A stretch of 46,768 bases of DNA from a virus: the IMG/VR virus record IMGVR_UViG_3300032675_000039, positions 1 to 46,768 of that record, one strand, 5' to 3'. Within the stretch, counting starts at the first letter, position 1. Each line of letters starts with the position of its first letter. A program made the position numbers and the translations under genes. Positions 8,049-16,689 of this stretch are shown here, piece by piece. The notes below the pieces were generated by a model. It was not told where the DNA came from and made no database searches. It worked only from the letters and a program-made list of their open reading frames with translations.

Positions 8049-9026
8049 ATGGCAACTAGTAAATTTATCCGTGAACCAAAAAGGTTCACAACCGAGCCTT
8101 CAGTTGATGAAGTTGGCGACGGTATGAAGCGCGGCGGTCATGCTAAAAAGCATGCCAAAGGCGGTCATATTCGTAACGAAGAAGCTGAAATCAAGCGCGT
8201 TGAAAAAGAACTCAAGCATCATGAACATGAAAAGGCTTCTAAAGCCCATCATGGTTTAAAAGCTGGTGGTCGCGCTCCAAAAGCTGGTCCAGATGTAATG
8301 GGCGGTCTAGCTGGTGGGATTGAAGCTACTCGTCGTAATCCTAAGCATATGACCGAAGGTATTGAAGGTCCAGGATACAAACACGGCGGTAAGGTTCACC
8401 ACATTTCTGGTCATCCTGTAGGCTCACATGAGCATCACAAAGCTATGGCTAAGCATCACGCTGCTAAGCACAAAGAAGGCGGTTCTGCGCATCACAAAAA
8501 GATGCATGAACATCACAAGCATGAAGCCAAAATGTGCATGGGTGGTAAGATGCATAAGAAAGATGGCGGAGCAGCTATTGATCGTTTTGAAACCAAAACT
8601 ACTTTGAAGCCAAAGATTGACATCAAAGACAAAGTACATCAAGCTAAGCAGACTAAATCTTTCCACACCAAAACTGAAGGTGTTGAAGGAGTAGGCTATA
8701 AGCGCGGTGGACATTTGAAAAAGTTTGCTAAAGGCGGCTTGGCTACTGCTAAAGAGTATATCTCTAAGATCAACGATGGTTCAAAAATGCCTACAAAGAA
8801 ATCAGGCACTGGCGAAATCAAAGAAAGTCCAGCAGGTTACAAGCATGGCGGACATGTTGCTCATCACTCCAAAAGCAAGCACGAACATGCTGGACACAAA
8901 TCCATGCACGAACATGCTGCTAAACACCACGCCCACGGTGGACATGTTTCCCACAAGGAACACATGGCGCACGGTGGCAAGGCTCACAAGGCTACTGGTG
9001 GTAAAGCTAAGAAGTGTAACTGGTAA
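8049..9026 (+). CDS. His/Lys/Gly-rich repetitive virion-block protein
   Basis: This 325-residue protein is extremely rich in His, Lys and Gly. It has repeated units of the type GYKHGGKVHH, GMKRGGHAKKHAKGG and GYKRGGHLKKFAKGG, often preceded by T-E-G-[IV]-E-G, and long runs such as KHHEHEK and MHEHHKHEAKM. It has almost no hydrophobic residues and is likely unfolded or metal/polyanion bound. The location in the head region and the shared K-x-GG motif suggest a virion or assembly protein, perhaps binding packaged DNA. It is followed at once by a terminator. No known domain is recognised. Confidence 0.7.
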   Translation: MATSKFIREPKRFTTEPSVDEVGDGMKRGGHAKKHAKGGHIRNEEAEIKRVEKELKHHEHEKASKAHHGLKAGGRAPKAGPDVMGGLAGGIEATRRNPKHMTEGIEGPGYKHGGKVHHISGHPVGSHEHHKAMAKHHAAKHKEGGSAHHKKMHEHHKHEAKMCMGGKMHKKDGGAAIDRFETKTTLKPKIDIKDKVHQAKQTKSFHTKTEGVEGVGYKRGGHLKKFAKGGLATAKEYISKINDGSKMPTKKSGTGEIKESPAGYKHGGHVAHHSKSKHEHAGHKSMHEHAAKHHAHGGHVSHKEHMAHGGKAHKATGGKAKKCNW

Positions 9027-9031
9027 GAATT

Positions 9032-9057
9032 AGCGGGGGTTCGCCCCTGCTTTCTTT
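9032..9057 (+). terminator. Rho-independent terminator with TTCG tetraloop
   Basis: AGCGGGGG, a TTCG loop and CCCCTGCT form an 8-pair stem (one G-U), followed by TTCTTT. It lies 5 bases after the stop of the His/Lys-rich gene. Confidence 0.85.
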
Positions 9058-9074
9058 AATTTGGAGAATAAAAT

Positions 9075-9869
9075 ATGAGTAACAATATTGTTGCTTCAGT
9101 TACGCGTAGTGGAGCATACGAACCTTTTGATTTACAAGTTTCTCGCGGTCAAATTTCTGGGCATAGCCTAGTAAGTATTTTTGGCTTTAATGCATTGATT
9201 ACTTTGTCTAATGCCCCGACAACCGCACCGATTCCAATGTGGGAAAACGCTACAGCGTATACATTCCCATCATCTGCTGCCGCATTAACTGTTGTTAGTA
9301 CGTCTACATCTGATAACACCTTAGCGTCTGTTTTAATTACTGGACTTGATGCAAGTTACAATGTTATTTCAGAAACATTGTTTTTAAACGGCACAACAGC
9401 GGTTACGTCAGTAAATAGTTATTTTAGAGTAAACGGCGTATCGTTAGTTTCAGCAGGTACAGGTCAAGTAACCAACATTGGAACGATTACTTTTAAACAA
9501 AGTACCAATATTGTTGCTCAAATCAACCCTAAAGTTGGTAAAAATCAAAACAGTATTTATACAGTTCCAAACGGATATACTTTTTATTTAGAACTTGTTG
9601 AAGTAAACAGCGACAACACATTAGGTAGCGGTAACGGTATGTACTATAACGTACAGCAAATCAACAATGGCGTGCAGCAGAATCTTTTAACACAAGGCTT
9701 TAGTTCTGTTTATGTTATTGATAGGCATTTTGCACCGATTCCTTTTGCACAAAAAACTGATATTCAATGGCAAATTGCTACAACTAGTTCAAGTGCTATT
9801 TTATCGGGTGCGATCATTATTGGTAAGTTAATTCAAAATAATACTAACTTGACCCAGCCTGGATTCTAA
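9075..9869 (+). CDS. Beta-rich virion protein
   Basis: The 264-residue protein is rich in Ser, Thr, Asn and Val with regularly spaced strands. It contains [20 protein letters not shown] and later [17 protein letters not shown], and resembles the C-terminal half of the protein at 7049 around the G-x-D...E...GT pattern. It is presumably a head or neck surface protein. A GGAG site precedes it, and the next gene starts 1 base after its stop. Confidence 0.62.
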   Translation: MSNNIVASVTRSGAYEPFDLQVSRGQISGHSLVSIFGFNALITLSNAPTTAPIPMWENATAYTFPSSAAALTVVSTSTSDNTLASVLITGLDASYNVISETLFLNGTTAVTSVNSYFRVNGVSLVSAGTGQVTNIGTITFKQSTNIVAQINPKVGKNQNSIYTVPNGYTFYLELVEVNSDNTLGSGNGMYYNVQQINNGVQQNLLTQGFSSVYVIDRHFAPIPFAQKTDIQWQIATTSSSAILSGAIIIGKLIQNNTNLTQPGF

Positions 9870-9870
9870 T

Positions 9871-10239
9871 ATGCCATTAATCAAATCAAAATCTAAAGTT
9901 GCATTTGGTAAGAATGTTGCTACTGAAATTAAAGCGGGTAAACCGCAGAAACAAGCAGTGGCAATTGCTTACTCAGAAAAACGCGCGGCAAAAAAGACAG
10001 GCGGAGTATTAACTACAAAAACTCGTAAATCATTGCCTAAATCTGAATTTGGTTTACCAGGAGAGCGTAAATATCCAATGCCTGATCGCGCTCATGCGGG
10101 TAATGCAAAAGCTAGAGCAAGTCAAGAAGTTAAAGCTGGAAAATTGTCTAAATCAAGTGAAGCTAAAATTGATGCTAAGGCGAATAAAATACTTGCTAAA
10201 AAGACTGGCGGAAAGATTACCAAGATAGCGGGGTGGTAG
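9871..10239 (+). CDS. Small basic protein with K-x-GG motifs
   Basis: This 122-residue Lys/Ala-rich protein contains a basic helical N-terminus ([20 protein letters not shown]), which resembles the short conserved phage family with the pattern N-x-x-x-E-x-x-x-G-x-x-x-x-Q-A-V-A-I-A, then [17 protein letters not shown] and at the end [13 protein letters not shown]. It abuts the following adaptor gene without a gap. High charge suggests binding to DNA or to acidic virion proteins. Function unknown. Confidence 0.65.
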   Translation: MPLIKSKSKVAFGKNVATEIKAGKPQKQAVAIAYSEKRAAKKTGGVLTTKTRKSLPKSEFGLPGERKYPMPDRAHAGNAKARASQEVKAGKLSKSSEAKIDAKANKILAKKTGGKITKIAGW

Positions 10240-11298
10240 ATGACTACCTCAGGTACTGTCGGTCAAACTATCATTAGTGTTCAGGACTTAATTGACCATG
10301 GTGCTCGTCGCGCAGGAAAACTAGCAGAAGAACTTACGAATGAACAGGTAAATGCAGCGAAAGATAGTTTATATTATCTTTTATCTAGCCTTACTAACTG
10401 GGGTATTAATTACTGGGCAATTAATAAGTATGTTACGGGGCTAATCCCAGATCAGGCTTATTATACTTTACCAGTTGGAACTGTGGATGTCCTAAATGCA
10501 AATTATAGAACTACTACAAATATTACTTCTGGAGCTTATAGTACTTCAGGGACTGTTGCTAATGCATTTGATGGTGTTGGACAAAGTATCTGTCAACTCA
10601 CCACAAACACAGGCGCTATTGGTATCAACAATGGTTCAGGCAATCCTGTTTATATTAACACTGTAGGTATTTTATGTGCAGTTACAGGGTCGGTAACCAT
10701 TCAGATTCAAGCTTCAGTAGATGGATCTACTTGGACTTCAGTAGCATCTCCTGGAGCTATTAATTGGGTAGTGGGTACGTGGTTATATTATGACCTGCCT
10801 ACTACTGAGACTCAACCTTATTGGCGTATTCAACAGATCTCTGGTGTGAATATGGGTGTAAATCAGGTGCAATTTGGTACAATGCCTATTGCAATACCGA
10901 TGGCTCGCATGAACAGAGATGATTACTCAAATCTACCAAACAGACAATTTCAGTCACTCAGACCATTGCAATATTGGTTTAATCGTACAATCCCACAGCC
11001 GAATATGGAAGTCTGGCCAGTCCCTAACTCGATTCAGCCTCAGATTGAACTCTGGTTAAATCGGTACATTCAAGACGTAGGAGATTTGAATGGTGAAATT
11101 GAAATCCCACAATATATGTATCTTGCTATCCAATGGGGGATTGCTCATCAAATGGCATGTGAATTACCTCAGGTAGATCCGCAACGAATTGTATATTGTG
11201 AAGCTCAGTATGAGAAACATTTATTGATGGCTCAAAATGAAAACCGCGATAAATCGCCTATTTATTTTGCACCGAATATTTCAGCATACACCAGATAA
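10240..11298 (+). CDS. Head-tail adaptor, P22 gp4-like, with discoidin-like insert
   Basis: The N-terminal ~75 residues (VQDLIDHGARRAGKLAEE, then DSLYYLLSSLTNWGINYWAI) and the C-terminal ~130 residues (MNRDDYSNLPNR, MEVWPVP, YLAIQWGIAHQMACELP) match the pattern of podoviral adaptor proteins that bind beneath the portal. Between them (about residues 85-205) lies a beta-rich domain with VANAFDGVGQ, VTIQIQASVDGSTWTSV and YWRIQQISG, which looks like an F5/8-type (discoidin) fold. The 352-residue length is explained by this insert. The start follows the previous stop directly, with AGCGGGGTGG as ribosome site. Confidence 0.72.
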   Translation: MTTSGTVGQTIISVQDLIDHGARRAGKLAEELTNEQVNAAKDSLYYLLSSLTNWGINYWAINKYVTGLIPDQAYYTLPVGTVDVLNANYRTTTNITSGAYSTSGTVANAFDGVGQSICQLTTNTGAIGINNGSGNPVYINTVGILCAVTGSVTIQIQASVDGSTWTSVASPGAINWVVGTWLYYDLPTTETQPYWRIQQISGVNMGVNQVQFGTMPIAIPMARMNRDDYSNLPNRQFQSLRPLQYWFNRTIPQPNMEVWPVPNSIQPQIELWLNRYIQDVGDLNGEIEIPQYMYLAIQWGIAHQMACELPQVDPQRIVYCEAQYEKHLLMAQNENRDKSPIYFAPNISAYTR

Positions 11299-11300
11299 GT

Positions 11301-11306
11301 TATAAT
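11301..11306 (+). promoter_or_regulatory. TATAAT box next to a homing endonuclease start
   Basis: AGTTATAATTTC lies in the 14-base gap between the adaptor stop and the endonuclease ATG at 11313. Transcription from it would begin at or near the ATG, giving a leaderless message. The -35 region is weak. The TATAATTTC core matches other sites in the window. Confidence 0.35.
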
Positions 11307-11312
11307 TTCTTT

Positions 11313-12020
11313 ATGAACTTAGAACGCTTAAACTCCCCTGCTATTGTTTATGCATGGTCAGATCATTTGACAGGAAAAGTTTATTGCGGATCTCATAAAG
11401 GTTCTGATAACGATGGTTATATTTGTTCTTCTAAGTATATGCTTAAAGAATACAAAGAAAGACCTCAAGATTTTACTCGTCAGATAATTGCCAAAGGCGC
11501 GTGGAAAGATTGCATTGCTCTTGAGAAAAAGATCAATGAGCAATTGATCAAAAGCATTGAAACAACTTACAACAAACAAGCATTTCCCGCTATAGTAAAT
11601 GAAGTTCATCCGATGCTTGGAAAAAAGCATACTGAAGAATCTTTAAAGAAAATAAGTTTGACAGGAAAAGGTAGAAAGTTATCTGAAGAACATAAAAAGA
11701 AACTTCATTCAGGTAACATTGGAAATAAACACACTTTAGGTTATAAGCACACTGCTGAATCTATTTTGAAAATATCAGAAGCAAGTAAAGCGAGAAAGCA
11801 TTCTGAAGAAACAAAAAAGAAAATAGGTGATTCCAATAGAGGAAAAAAAGCATCTCCTGAGACTATCATTAAACTTAAAGAATCACATTTGGGTAAAATT
11901 CCTGGAAATAAAGGTAAACCCTCGCCTTTAAAAGGTAAAAAGCAATCTTCTGAATTTATAGCTAAACGAACTGCGGCTATAAAAGCTGCTTTTGAAAGAA
12001 AAAAGGCTAAAAATGCCTAG
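11313..12020 (+). CDS. GIY-YIG homing endonuclease with NUMOD3 repeats
   Basis: The N-terminal ~95 residues carry a diverged GIY-YIG nuclease: IVYAWSDHLTGKVYCGSHKG in the place of the GIY and YIG motifs and an ALEKKINEQ helix with the likely catalytic Glu. The rest (residues ~105-230) is a row of NUMOD3-type DNA-binding units: KKHTEESLKKIS, RKLSEEHKKKL, YKHTAESILKIS, RKHSEETKKKIG and KKASPETIIKLK. The gene is more A-rich than its neighbours, a sign of recent transfer, and is wedged between two virion genes with minimal spacing. Family members spread by cutting intron- or gene-less alleles; the target here is unknown. Confidence 0.88.
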   Translation: MNLERLNSPAIVYAWSDHLTGKVYCGSHKGSDNDGYICSSKYMLKEYKERPQDFTRQIIAKGAWKDCIALEKKINEQLIKSIETTYNKQAFPAIVNEVHPMLGKKHTEESLKKISLTGKGRKLSEEHKKKLHSGNIGNKHTLGYKHTAESILKISEASKARKHSEETKKKIGDSNRGKKASPETIIKLKESHLGKIPGNKGKPSPLKGKKQSSEFIAKRTAAIKAAFERKKAKNA

Positions 12021-12381
12021 GTTCATCAATACTTTCGGTAATAACATTCTTTCCGTAGCTATATGTGATCGGTGTAAATTTAAACGCCCTTATGATGAAA
12101 TAGTTCAAGATCAAAATATACCCGCGTTGCGCGTTTGTATACATGGCTGCGTGGATTCTCTGGATCCTTATAGGCTTCCCGCTAGACAACCTGAACGTAT
12201 AAGTATTAGATTTCCGCGCCCAGATGCTGACGTTGCACAGTATAATGACGCTATTACGACGGATCCTAACGTCGTAAATTCACCAAATAACGTAACGCAA
12301 GGCACTGCTGGTGAATGGGGTATTGCTCCTGAAACCTCAGAGGATGATATTGACGGAAACCTCGATAACCTTGCACCTTAG
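12013..12381 (+). CDS. Small virion-block protein with a Cys4 zinc-binding motif
   Basis: I chose ATG 12013 (MPRFINTFGNN), 7 codons inside the longer frame, because AAAAAAGG lies at proper distance and the overlap with the endonuclease is then only 8 bases. The 122-residue product has two CxxC-type pairs, AICDRCKF and RVCIHGC, about 25 residues apart, suggesting a small zinc ribbon, followed by a proline-rich segment and an acidic tail. It lies between adaptor and fibre genes, so it is probably a minor structural or assembly protein. Confidence 0.68.
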   Translation: MPRFINTFGNNILSVAICDRCKFKRPYDEIVQDQNIPALRVCIHGCVDSLDPYRLPARQPERISIRFPRPDADVAQYNDAITTDPNVVNSPNNVTQGTAGEWGIAPETSEDDIDGNLDNLAP

Positions 12382-12393
12382 TAAAGATTAATT

Positions 12394-14934
12394 ATGGCAA
12401 ACATACGAATCAGTCAGCTACCAACAGCTCCATCAGCAATCACTGGTGCTGAATTAGTACCTATTGTTCAAAATGGTGAGACTGTTCAAGCGACGGTTAA
12501 TCAATTAGTTTCTAGTCCTTCACAAACTCAAACATTCCTGACAGTAAACAATGAGCCGACCCTGCCTAATAGTCGTTATTTCGGAGTGGGTGTTGGTATT
12601 GGGATCACTGACAGCGGTGCTCAAGGTAAATATTCATTATTTCTGAATGGCACATCTGGTTCACTTGAGAACGCGGGTTACGGCTTAATTGCTAAAACTG
12701 CGGCGGGCACAATAGCTGCGCGCACTCTTTTAGCCAGCGGAGCAGGTCTATCAGTAACAAACGGTAACGGTGTGAGTGGTAACCCTACACTTGCCGTTAC
12801 GGGGCTTCTCTACTCCCTCGCTAACCTCGGTGGCACTGGCTTATTATTTTCAAACGGAAGCACTCTCAGTCCTCTGAGCATTGCTGGAACCACAAATCAG
12901 ATTAACGTAGCCAGCGGCAACGGAGTTAGTGGTAATCCTACAATTTCATTCGCTAATGATGCGGTATTTCCTGGCACTGGCGGTATTACCGTACCGAACG
13001 GAACTACGTCACAAAGACCTATTGCCCCTAACGCGGGTCAGATTCGTTACAATACTACTCTTTCCGCTTTTGAGTTTTATGAGGGTGGCGTATGGCAAAT
13101 ACTCGGTACTGGTAGCGGAACTGTAACTCAAGTCAACGGTACAGCAAATCAAATTAACGTAGTAAACAATACTACCACTCCAACGGTAAGTATTGTAAAC
13201 AATCCTACACTTCCTGGTGTGGGCGGCGTAGTCGTACCTATCGGTACTACTGCTCAAAGACCTGGATTAGGTAACGGCACACTGCGTTACAATACTGACA
13301 CAGGAACATTTGAAGGTTACGCTAACGGTGCTTGGGGTTCAATTACTACGGGTACTGGTGTTACCTCGGTAGCGACTGGTACTGGTTTAACTGGCGGTCC
13401 AATCACTTCAACAGGAACTATCGCGATTGCTAACACTGCCGTCTCCGCTGGTTCATACGGTAGCGCGGGTGCTGTACCGACTTTTACAGTTAATCCTCAG
13501 GGTCAATTAACCCTCGCCGCTAACGTAAATATCAGTATTGCACCTAGCCAGATCAACGCTACAATCCCTAATACTGGATTGACAAATAGTTCAGTTACTT
13601 ATAACGGTGTTACCGTAGCCCTCGGTGCTAGTGGAACGATTACTGCTTCTACCACTTCTACTTTGACAATCGGAACTGGTTTGAGTGGCGGTTCATTTAA
13701 CGGTTCTACTCCCGTAACAATCGCTAACACTGGCGTATTGAGTTTTTCAGCTGGGACTACAGGCTTAACACCTAACACTGTTACGACTGGCGCAATAACC
13801 CTCGCTGGAACTTTAGCTATCGCCAACGGTGGTACAGGATTAACTGCTACCCCTTCTAACGGTCAGATTGACATTGGTAACGGTACAGGCTTCACTCGCA
13901 CTACTATTACTGCGGGCACAGGTATCACTATTACTAATGGCGCAGGTTCAATCACTCCTTCTATCACCGCTACAGGCGTAACTGCGGGTACATACGGTTC
14001 ATCTTCCGTTATCCCTGTTTTGACGGTTAATGCTCAAGGTCAAGTAACTTCAATCAGCACTCAAGCTAGTAATGCGCCTGCTTATCAAGGTACATGGAAC
14101 GCTAATACCAATAGTCCTACTTTGACTTCTAGCGTGGGTACATCTGGTTATTACTACGTTGTAACGACTGCTGGTAACACTACTTTGAACGGCGTATCAG
14201 GCTGGAACATTGGTGACTGGGCAATATTCAGTAACGGCGCATGGCAGAAGATTCCTGGCTCAACCACTGAATCATTTACAAATCTAATTACTACTAACCT
14301 GCAAGTCGGCGGATTGACTGGCTTTGTTTATGCTAACAATACCACTGGATACGCTACCGCAGCTACTACTGCTCAACTTTTGTCATTACTCGGCACAACT
14401 CCAGTAGCTAACGGCGGCACAGGTTTGACCAGCTTGACTGCTGGCTCGTTAGTTTACGGAAATGGTACTTCTGCGTATAACACGCTAGCAATTGGTTCAG
14501 CCAATCAGATTTTGACCTCTACTGGAACTGCTCCGCAATGGTCTACTTTGAGTGGCGTAGCGGTTACTACGTTCAGTGGTGGTACGACTGGCTTAACACC
14601 TTCTACCGCGACTAGCGGAGCTATTACCCTAGCGGGTGTTTTAAACGCGGTTAACGGTGGTACGGGTGAAGCGGGAACTCTAACAGGTATTTTATACGGA
14701 AACGGCACTTCAGCCCACACAGTAGCTACAAATGCCCAATTACTTACTCTTCTCGGCACTTTAGGAGTGCCTAACGGCGGTACGGGTCTAACCACTTTAA
14801 CATCGGGTTACATACCTTACGGTAACGGAACGAGCGCATTTGCGTCAAGTTCAAATTTGCAATTTAGCGGTTCTGCTCTTACTGTAACGGGTAGCGGAAC
14901 ATTCACCACTGGCGTTGGCGGTGGAAATTTTTAA
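12394..14934 (+). CDS. Large repetitive tail-fibre-like protein
   Basis: The 846-residue product starts MANIRISQLPTAPSAITGAEL, a beginning common in phage appendage proteins, and then consists of Gly/Thr/Ser/Asn-rich repeats. Two copies of a unit P-G-x-G-G-[IV]-x-V-P-x-GTT-x-QRP...RYNT...E-x-Y-x-x-G-x-W occur near residues 190-235 and 270-315. Four units of the type NGGTGLTSLTAGSLVYGNGT occur later, and FS-x-GTTGLTP-x-T-x-T-x-GAITLAG occurs twice. Such repeats form trimeric beta-helical shafts. It ends with GVGGGNF, like the protein ending at 21262. Probably a receptor-binding fibre. Confidence 0.78.
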   Translation: MANIRISQLPTAPSAITGAELVPIVQNGETVQATVNQLVSSPSQTQTFLTVNNEPTLPNSRYFGVGVGIGITDSGAQGKYSLFLNGTSGSLENAGYGLIAKTAAGTIAARTLLASGAGLSVTNGNGVSGNPTLAVTGLLYSLANLGGTGLLFSNGSTLSPLSIAGTTNQINVASGNGVSGNPTISFANDAVFPGTGGITVPNGTTSQRPIAPNAGQIRYNTTLSAFEFYEGGVWQILGTGSGTVTQVNGTANQINVVNNTTTPTVSIVNNPTLPGVGGVVVPIGTTAQRPGLGNGTLRYNTDTGTFEGYANGAWGSITTGTGVTSVATGTGLTGGPITSTGTIAIANTAVSAGSYGSAGAVPTFTVNPQGQLTLAANVNISIAPSQINATIPNTGLTNSSVTYNGVTVALGASGTITASTTSTLTIGTGLSGGSFNGSTPVTIANTGVLSFSAGTTGLTPNTVTTGAITLAGTLAIANGGTGLTATPSNGQIDIGNGTGFTRTTITAGTGITITNGAGSITPSITATGVTAGTYGSSSVIPVLTVNAQGQVTSISTQASNAPAYQGTWNANTNSPTLTSSVGTSGYYYVVTTAGNTTLNGVSGWNIGDWAIFSNGAWQKIPGSTTESFTNLITTNLQVGGLTGFVYANNTTGYATAATTAQLLSLLGTTPVANGGTGLTSLTAGSLVYGNGTSAYNTLAIGSANQILTSTGTAPQWSTLSGVAVTTFSGGTTGLTPSTATSGAITLAGVLNAVNGGTGEAGTLTGILYGNGTSAHTVATNAQLLTLLGTLGVPNGGTGLTTLTSGYIPYGNGTSAFASSSNLQFSGSALTVTGSGTFTTGVGGGNF

Positions 14935-14957
14935 TTATATTGATTTGAAGCTATAAT
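14929..14957 (+). promoter_or_regulatory. Promoter-like site ahead of the second fibre gene
   Basis: TTTTAA (14929-14934, overlapping the stop codon of the preceding gene) and TATAAT (14952-14957) are 17 bases apart, the same pair and spacing as the coat-gene promoter at 5288. The -10 context is GAAGCTATAATTTCAC. An AAAGGA ribosome site and the ATG at 14976 follow. Confidence 0.55.
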
Positions 14958-14975
14958 TTCACAAAGGATTTAATT

Positions 14976-16424
14976 ATGCCACAAAGCGGATTTACACCCC
15001 TACAAATTTACTCTAGCTCAACCGCTAGCAATGTACCGTCCGCCTCTAATTTGGTGAACAGTACTCAAGGTGCTGAGTTGGCGATTAACATCGCTGACGG
15101 TAAGTTATTCTATAAAGACTCAGGCGGTACTGTTCAAGTATTGGCTACTAAGGGTGGCGTAGGTTCTTCTACAACTACTCAAGTTCTATATAACTCTAGT
15201 GGCTTAGTAGTAGGTTCTGCCAATATGACTTTTAGCGGAACAACACTTACTACAGCTAATGATGCCTCTATATCAGGTCTTACTGTTGGTAAGGGTGGTG
15301 GTGCAATTGCTAGTAATACTGCTTTGGGATATAACTCTTTATCTAGTGGCTCACAATCAGGAACTCAGAATTTTGCTGCTGGATGGCAAGTTTTAACAGG
15401 AAATACAACTGGTTCTAACAATGTTGGTTCTGGAGCGCAAACATTATTTTCAAATACAACTGGTTCGAGCAATACTGGTACTGGAACAAATGCTTTACCA
15501 AATAATACAACTGGCAGTTTTAATTCAGCTTTTGGGCAACAAGCCTTAAATGCAAACACCACCGCATCTAACAACACAGCAGTAGGTTATCAAGCTGGGT
15601 ATAGCACTCAAAGTGGAACAGGATATAACACTTTTTTAGGAAATAGTGCTGGGTACTCAAATACTACTGGTGCATTAAATGTATATATTGGTCAAGCTGC
15701 TGGATATTATGGAGCAGGTACTGGCAATACTTCTATTGGAGCAAATGCAACCAATGGTGCTTCTTATAGCGGAACATATAATACTGTAATTGGTTATGGT
15801 GGTGGTAACGCTTTAACTTCAGGCTCTAAAAACACTATTCTTGGTTCTTACTCAGGCAATCAAGGCGGTCTAGACATCCGTACAGCAAGTAACTACATTG
15901 TGTTATCTGATGGTGATGGTAATCCTAGAGTATCAATTCCTACTGGCACAGCAACCGCAACTATTCCAAATGCTACTGGCACAGTAATGGTTAGCGGTAA
16001 TATGCCAGCGTTTAGTGCTACCCAATCTGTATCGCAAAACATTTCAACAACAACCGCTACAAAATTAACTTTTACATCATCTGATTTTGATACGACTGGC
16101 GGTATGTTTGCTTCTAGTAGATTTACACCTACTGTTGCTGGTTACTATCAAATTTCTTCTGCAGTACAAACAACAACTGTAGGCTCAACCGCTTCTTATA
16201 GTAATTATTTTTATATTTATAAAAATGGTTCTACTATTAAACAATCTACCAATATTTCTCTTATTAACCTTACTCAATCAGGATTTATTTCTGCATTAGT
16301 TTATTGCAACGGCTCTACCGATTACATTGAAATTTATTTTTATCAAGGTAGCGGAACAACAGTAGCAACTTTTGCAGATACAACAAGAACTTATTTTCAA
16401 GGTTCACTTGTGAGGACTGCATAA
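14976..16424 (+). CDS. Fibre protein with YadA-head-like repeats and C1q-like tip
   Basis: This 482-residue protein has three regions. An N-terminal domain (residues 1-100, MPQSGFTPLQIYSSSTASN) would attach to the tail. Residues ~105-310 are repeats such as GYNSLSSGSQSGTQNFAAG, NTTGSNNVGSGAQ, NTTASNNTAVGYQAG, like the left-handed beta-roll of trimeric adhesin heads. Residues ~345-482 (TATKLTFTSSDFDTTGG, FTPTVAGYYQISSAV, FYIYKNGSTI, YIEIYFYQGSGTT) look like a C1q/TNF-type jelly roll, a common trimeric tip of phage fibres. Likely receptor binding. It has its own promoter-like site. Confidence 0.8.
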   Translation: MPQSGFTPLQIYSSSTASNVPSASNLVNSTQGAELAINIADGKLFYKDSGGTVQVLATKGGVGSSTTTQVLYNSSGLVVGSANMTFSGTTLTTANDASISGLTVGKGGGAIASNTALGYNSLSSGSQSGTQNFAAGWQVLTGNTTGSNNVGSGAQTLFSNTTGSSNTGTGTNALPNNTTGSFNSAFGQQALNANTTASNNTAVGYQAGYSTQSGTGYNTFLGNSAGYSNTTGALNVYIGQAAGYYGAGTGNTSIGANATNGASYSGTYNTVIGYGGGNALTSGSKNTILGSYSGNQGGLDIRTASNYIVLSDGDGNPRVSIPTGTATATIPNATGTVMVSGNMPAFSATQSVSQNISTTTATKLTFTSSDFDTTGGMFASSRFTPTVAGYYQISSAVQTTTVGSTASYSNYFYIYKNGSTIKQSTNISLINLTQSGFISALVYCNGSTDYIEIYFYQGSGTTVATFADTTRTYFQGSLVRTA

Positions 16425-16425
16425 T

Positions 16426-16524
16426 ATGACAGCGCAAATTTCAGGTTATTACCAAATTAATGGAAAAATAATCTTTGTTAAAGCAAATCAAACTTTTGCC
16501 AATGCTTTACAGGGGAATTCATAA
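16426..16524 (+). CDS. Very small ORF between fibre and fibre-chaperone-like genes
   Basis: ATG 16426 opens a 32-codon frame encoding MTAQISGYYQINGKIIFVKA and a short polar tail. It begins 1 base after the fibre stop and its TAA shares one base with the next ATG (TAATG), the layout of translationally coupled genes. A short strand-turn-strand would be the only fold. Function unknown; it could belong to fibre assembly. Confidence 0.5.
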   Translation: MTAQISGYYQINGKIIFVKANQTFANALQGNS

Positions 16525-16688
16525 TGACTTTATACGACAAAATCATGGCTCTATATCCTAGCCTTACAACTCAGGATTTCTTGACTGTAATCACTTTACA
16601 AAACGATTCAGATGGCAAGGGTGACTACATAGCTAAATGGGAACACCCAACACTAGCTAAACCAACAGATGAACAATTAGGATTATAA
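16524..16688 (+). CDS. Small protein resembling XkdW-type tail-fibre assembly proteins
   Basis: The 54-codon frame reads MTLYDKIMALYPSLTTQDF, then VITLQNDSDGKGDYIAKW. The pattern YP-x-L...DF...I-x-LQNDSDG-x-G-x-YI-x-KW is found in short proteins encoded behind phage fibre genes, some grouped with XkdW, and thought to help fibre folding or attachment. Its position two genes after the C1q-tipped fibre agrees. I recognise the pattern but cannot test the family membership. Confidence 0.6.
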   Translation: MTLYDKIMALYPSLTTQDFLTVITLQNDSDGKGDYIAKWEHPTLAKPTDEQLGL

Positions 16689-16689
16689 A

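Noticed and set aside
8424-8714. Minus-strand frame with Met/Phe/Val runs opposite the His/Lys-rich gene
   Set aside because: Antisense of CAT/AAG repeats; no start signal.
13599-13826. Minus-strand Pro/Val-rich frame inside the large fibre gene, and a similar one at 14505-14795
   Set aside because: Antisense shadows of Gly/Thr repeats (GGT/ACC codons); composition explained by the repeats.
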